Source: JALCLA01 sp965653565
GTDB taxonomy: Bacteria > Pseudomonadota > Gammaproteobacteria > Xanthomonadales > Xanthomonadaceae
DNA length: 64,000 bases
NCBI GenBank assembly: GCA_965653565.1
Contig: CBFHAI010000014.1
Location: 30,799 to 94,798 of the forward strand
Reading direction: 5' to 3'
The notes under the pieces are model-generated. The model searched no databases, was not told where the DNA came from, and saw nothing but the letters and a program-made list of their open reading frames with translations. Below, one piece after another: positions 61,491 to 64,000 of the stretch. A program made the position numbers and the translations under genes. Numbering within the stretch: position 1 is the stretch's first letter; every line of letters starts with the position of its first letter.

Positions 61491-62176
61491 GCTGGGTCGA
61501 AACTACGCTCGCGGGCGAAAACATCGTCCTGCATTGCGAACGCGCGCTGTTCTGGCCGCGCGCGGGCCTGCTCGCGATCGCCGACCTGCATCTGGGAAAA
61601 TCGCAGGCGTTCCGCCGTAACGGTATCGGTCTGCCACGCGGCGGCACCTCGCACGATCTGGCGCGACTCGATCGGCTGATCTCGCAGTTCGCACCGCGCA
61701 CGCTGCTGGTGCTCGGCGATCTGCTGCACGGCGCGCTCGACCTGGAGTCTGCGTGGCTCGCGCGTTGGCTCGCGTGGCGCGCGGCGCATCCGCAGTTGCA
61801 GGTACAGGCGGTGCTCGGCAATCACGATCGCGTGCTCGATGCCGCCGCGCTGCGGATCGAAACGCTCGGTGCAGAGTTGCTGGCGCCGCCTTTCCGCTTC
61901 ACCCATCTGCCAGGGTACGACCGCGACGCTTATCGAATCGCCGGCCACGTCCACCCGGTGCTGCGGCTGCGCGACATCGGATTGTCGGCGCGCTTGCCGG
62001 TGTTCTGGCTCGGCGCAACCCATGCCGTGCTGCCGGCGTTCACCCAATTCAGCGGCGGGTTCGAGATCGAACCGCAGGCCGGCGATCGGTTATGGGCCTG
62101 CGGCGAGGACACGCTCGCGCCGCTTCCTGCGGCCGCATTTGCGCCACCGGTCAGGCCGGCCAGGCGCGGTCGATAA
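61487..62176 (+). CDS. pdeM: Ligase-associated DNA damage response phosphoesterase PdeM
   Basis: 229 residues, calcineurin-like metallophosphoesterase. Metal ligands in ADLHLGK (D33, H35), LVLGDLLHG, LGNHD and GHVHP. In P. putida the homologue is an Mn-dependent nuclease/phosphodiesterase of the same cluster. ATG 61487 overlaps the helicase stop (ATGA). The 3' end overlaps the convergent aidB-like gene by 26 nt, so the cassette ends here. The last residues (PAAAFAPPVRPARRGR) are low-complexity. Confidence 0.93.
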   Translation: MSWVETTLAGENIVLHCERALFWPRAGLLAIADLHLGKSQAFRRNGIGLPRGGTSHDLARLDRLISQFAPRTLLVLGDLLHGALDLESAWLARWLAWRAAHPQLQVQAVLGNHDRVLDAAALRIETLGAELLAPPFRFTHLPGYDRDAYRIAGHVHPVLRLRDIGLSARLPVFWLGATHAVLPAFTQFSGGFEIEPQAGDRLWACGEDTLAPLPAAAFAPPVRPARRGR

Positions 62177-63791
62177 GCGGAACGAACGGCACGTCGGTCG
62201 ACAGCGTGCCGAAGGCGAGCCCGTGGTTTCTGCGCAGCCGCGAACGACAGAACGCATCGGCCACGCCCTCGTCATCGCCGCGCAGCAACACCGCGGCCTG
62301 CAACACGAGGGCCAGCCGTTCGACCAGCATGCGGGCACCTGCTTCGATATCGTCGCGGCGGGCAAGCTGTTGTTTCAGGTTCGCCACTTCCGCATCGAAG
62401 TCGCCGTTGCGGGTTTTCACCGCAGCCAGTTCACGCCAGATCGCGTCGAGCGTTTCCGGTTCGCGCGACAGGGCACGCAACACATCGAGGCACTGGATGT
62501 TGCCGCAGCCTTCCCAGATCGAATTGAGCGGCGCCTCGCGATACAGCCGCGGCAGGATCGACTCTTCGACGTAACCGGCACCGCCCAGACATTCCTGCGC
62601 TTCGTTGACGAACACCGGCGCGCGCTTGCAGATCCAGTATTTGCCGACCGCCGTGGCGATGCGTGCGAAAGCCGCTTCGCCGGCGTCGTTCGGCGAGGCA
62701 TCGACCGCGCGCGCAACGCGTATCGCGAACGCCGTCGCGGCCTCGGATTCGAGCGCGAGATCGGCCAGCACGTTTCGCATCAGCGGCTGCTCGACCAGCG
62801 CGCGACCAAACGCGCGGCGATGCCGCGCATGATGGATCGCCTCCACCAGCGCCCGCCGCATCTCCGCCGCCGACCCGAGCATGCAATCGAGCCGCGTGAG
62901 CGCGACCATTTCCAGAATCGTCGGCACACCACGGCCCTCGTCGCCGATGCGCCGGGCCCACGCACCGGTGAACTCCACTTCGCTCGACGCGTTCGACCAG
63001 TTGCCGAGCTTGTCCTTGAGCCGCATCAGATTCACCGCGTTGCGCGCGCCATCAGGCTTCCATCGCGGCAACAAGAAACAGGTGATCCCGGCCGGTGCCT
63101 GCGCGAGCACGAGAAACGCATCCGACATCGGTGCCGAGAAGAACCATTTGTGCCCGATCAACTCGTATTCATCGCCGCCGATCGAATGCGCGCGCGTCGT
63201 GTTGGCCCGCACGTCGGAGCCGCCCTGCTTCTCCGTCATGCCCATCCCGAGCGTGACCCCGCGCTTGTGCGACACCGACACCGCGCGTCCGTCATAGTCC
63301 GTGGAAATCGCCTTGGACAACCATTCGTCGCCAACCGTCTGCGAACGCCGCAGCACCGGCACCGCCGCGTAAGTCATCGTCAACGGACAACTCGTCCCGG
63401 CCTCGGCCTGATGATGCAAATACGACAAGGCCGCCCGCGCCACATGCGACCCGCCTCGCGCATCGCGCCACGCGAACGCATGCACGCCATGTTCGACCGC
63501 CGCACGCATCAAGGCGTGATACGAAGGATGAAACTCGACTTCGTCGATGCGGTGACCGTAGCGATCGTGCGTGCGCAACACCGGCCGATTGCGATTGGCC
63601 TCGAAGCCCAGCGCCAGCAACTCGCCGCCGACGAGGCAGCCGTATTCCTGCAGCGCCGCATCGCCCCAGCCACCCCCCTCGCGAGCCACCGATTGCATGA
63701 GCGGCAGATCAGTGGACCAAGCATCGTAACCGACCAACGGCGGCGGCTGATTTTCGACGGTGTGCGTGACGAAGGGCGAGGAAGTGGGCAT
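62151..63791 (-). CDS. aidB: AidB-like acyl-CoA dehydrogenase
   Basis: 546 residues, close to the 541 of E. coli AidB, an Ada-regulated flavoprotein of the alkylation response that resembles isovaleryl-CoA dehydrogenase and binds DNA. The AidB-type motif MTEKQGGSDVRANTTRA and GHKWFFSAPMSDAFLVLA are visible, with FAD-binding ECLGGAGYVEESILPRLYRE and GNIQCLDVLRAL. The C-terminal basic helix region (DAFCRSRLRRNHGLAFG) is where AidB contacts DNA. It is convergent with and overlaps pdeM. Whether it responds to alkylation here is unknown; no ada gene is in view. Confidence 0.88.
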   Translation of the reverse strand: MPTSSPFVTHTVENQPPPLVGYDAWSTDLPLMQSVAREGGGWGDAALQEYGCLVGGELLALGFEANRNRPVLRTHDRYGHRIDEVEFHPSYHALMRAAVEHGVHAFAWRDARGGSHVARAALSYLHHQAEAGTSCPLTMTYAAVPVLRRSQTVGDEWLSKAISTDYDGRAVSVSHKRGVTLGMGMTEKQGGSDVRANTTRAHSIGGDEYELIGHKWFFSAPMSDAFLVLAQAPAGITCFLLPRWKPDGARNAVNLMRLKDKLGNWSNASSEVEFTGAWARRIGDEGRGVPTILEMVALTRLDCMLGSAAEMRRALVEAIHHARHRRAFGRALVEQPLMRNVLADLALESEAATAFAIRVARAVDASPNDAGEAAFARIATAVGKYWICKRAPVFVNEAQECLGGAGYVEESILPRLYREAPLNSIWEGCGNIQCLDVLRALSREPETLDAIWRELAAVKTRNGDFDAEVANLKQQLARRDDIEAGARMLVERLALVLQAAVLLRGDDEGVADAFCRSRLRRNHGLAFGTLSTDVPFVPLIDRAWPA

Positions 63792-64000
63792 AGATCATTT
63801 CCGCGACGCGATGTCGGCATGTTAGCGCCAAGCGGTGGTCGGCTCAGCAGTCTGGACCCGGCAGGCTGCGAACCAGGTGCATCGAAGATGGCGCAGCCGC
63901 TCTCGGCTCTTGCGCGCAGGAAGCGCGCGCTCTTGCTGTTCAATCGGGGCCCCTGTGCCGCGGCGCGGCGGCGGAGGAAAGCCCGAAGGGGCGCGCGCAT
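63792..64000. other. Right-edge segment, no gene assigned
   Basis: 209 nt upstream of the minus-strand aidB-like gene. A minus-strand frame (LNSKSARFLRARAESG and flanks) runs off the edge but has no family I recognise. The segment is very GC-rich with short palindromes such as GGGGCCCC near 63948. Confidence 0.4.

Noticed and set aside
63940..64000. Possible start of RNase P RNA at GAGGAAAG (near 63973)
   Set aside because: Only the GAGGAAAG word matches; the following CCCGAAGG departs from the conserved GUCCGGGC and the rest is beyond the window.
1..64000. tRNA, rRNA, CRISPR arrays, insertion sequences, prophage genes
   Set aside because: No cloverleaf-like gene, no regularly spaced repeat-spacer array, no transposase or integrase motif was seen on either strand.

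Overview
This window comes from a GC-rich gammaproteobacterium of the order Xanthomonadales/Lysobacterales, probably the Rhodanobacteraceae or a neighbouring family. The gene set points there: a threonine operon behind a Thr-rich leader peptide, Bpt-type leucyltransferase, a Tat-exported HiPIP, an mtnB-mtnD-mtnC methionine-salvage run followed by a membrane C13 peptidase, and palindromic intergenic repeats built from GGGATTAGGG-like and GGGAATCGGG-like words. The family assignment is inference; no rRNA or tRNA gene is visible.

Layout. 0-7.5 kb: partial prmB, divergent SCO-type copper protein and psd, two tandem palindromic repeats, then thrL-thrA-thrB-thrC. 7.6-11 kb (minus strand): bpt, a lipoprotein nuclease-like protein and two small exported paralogues, then a NUDIX gene. 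11-16 kb (plus): amino-acid permease, exported PQQ-type propeller protein, and a collapsed CheB/CheR/receiver hybrid. 16-18 kb (minus): HiPIP and rmuC. 18-28 kb (plus): mtnB, mtnD, mtnC, membrane C13 peptidase, VWA lipoprotein, ECF sigma factor with a coupled proline-rich membrane protein, yigZ-like gene, MsbA-type ABC exporter.

29-41 kb is dominated by one giant minus-strand gene (3764 codons). It encodes an exported protein with Ig/cadherin-like domains, an alpha/alpha-toroid region containing CxxCH, an FG-GAP-like propeller, CARDB-like domains, a long YD/RHS cage and a C-terminal D-x12-E-x-K nuclease-like tail. A small gene starting 4 nt downstream is the natural candidate immunity gene. 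This is the most distinctive locus in the window.

41-54.6 kb: DUF2306-like membrane protein, LytS/LytTR two-component pair, a secreted RCC1/cadherin/TSP3 mosaic in a compositionally different segment, a membrane patatin-like lipase, a DUF11 surface protein with an IPTL-CTERM-like tail, and an outer-membrane barrel. 55-64 kb: an FAD monooxygenase, the intact four-gene ligase-associated DNA repair cassette (exonuclease, ATP-dependent ligase, Lhr-core helicase, PdeM phosphoesterase) with ATGA-type couplings, and an AidB-like acyl-CoA dehydrogenase.

Themes. Translational coupling by 1-4 nt overlaps is frequent. Several genes have a -10 box 6-8 nt before the start codon, suggesting leaderless mRNAs. 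Short palindromic repeats sit at gene 3' ends and in several cases supply the stop codon. One such repeat appears to have been captured inside the helicase reading frame.
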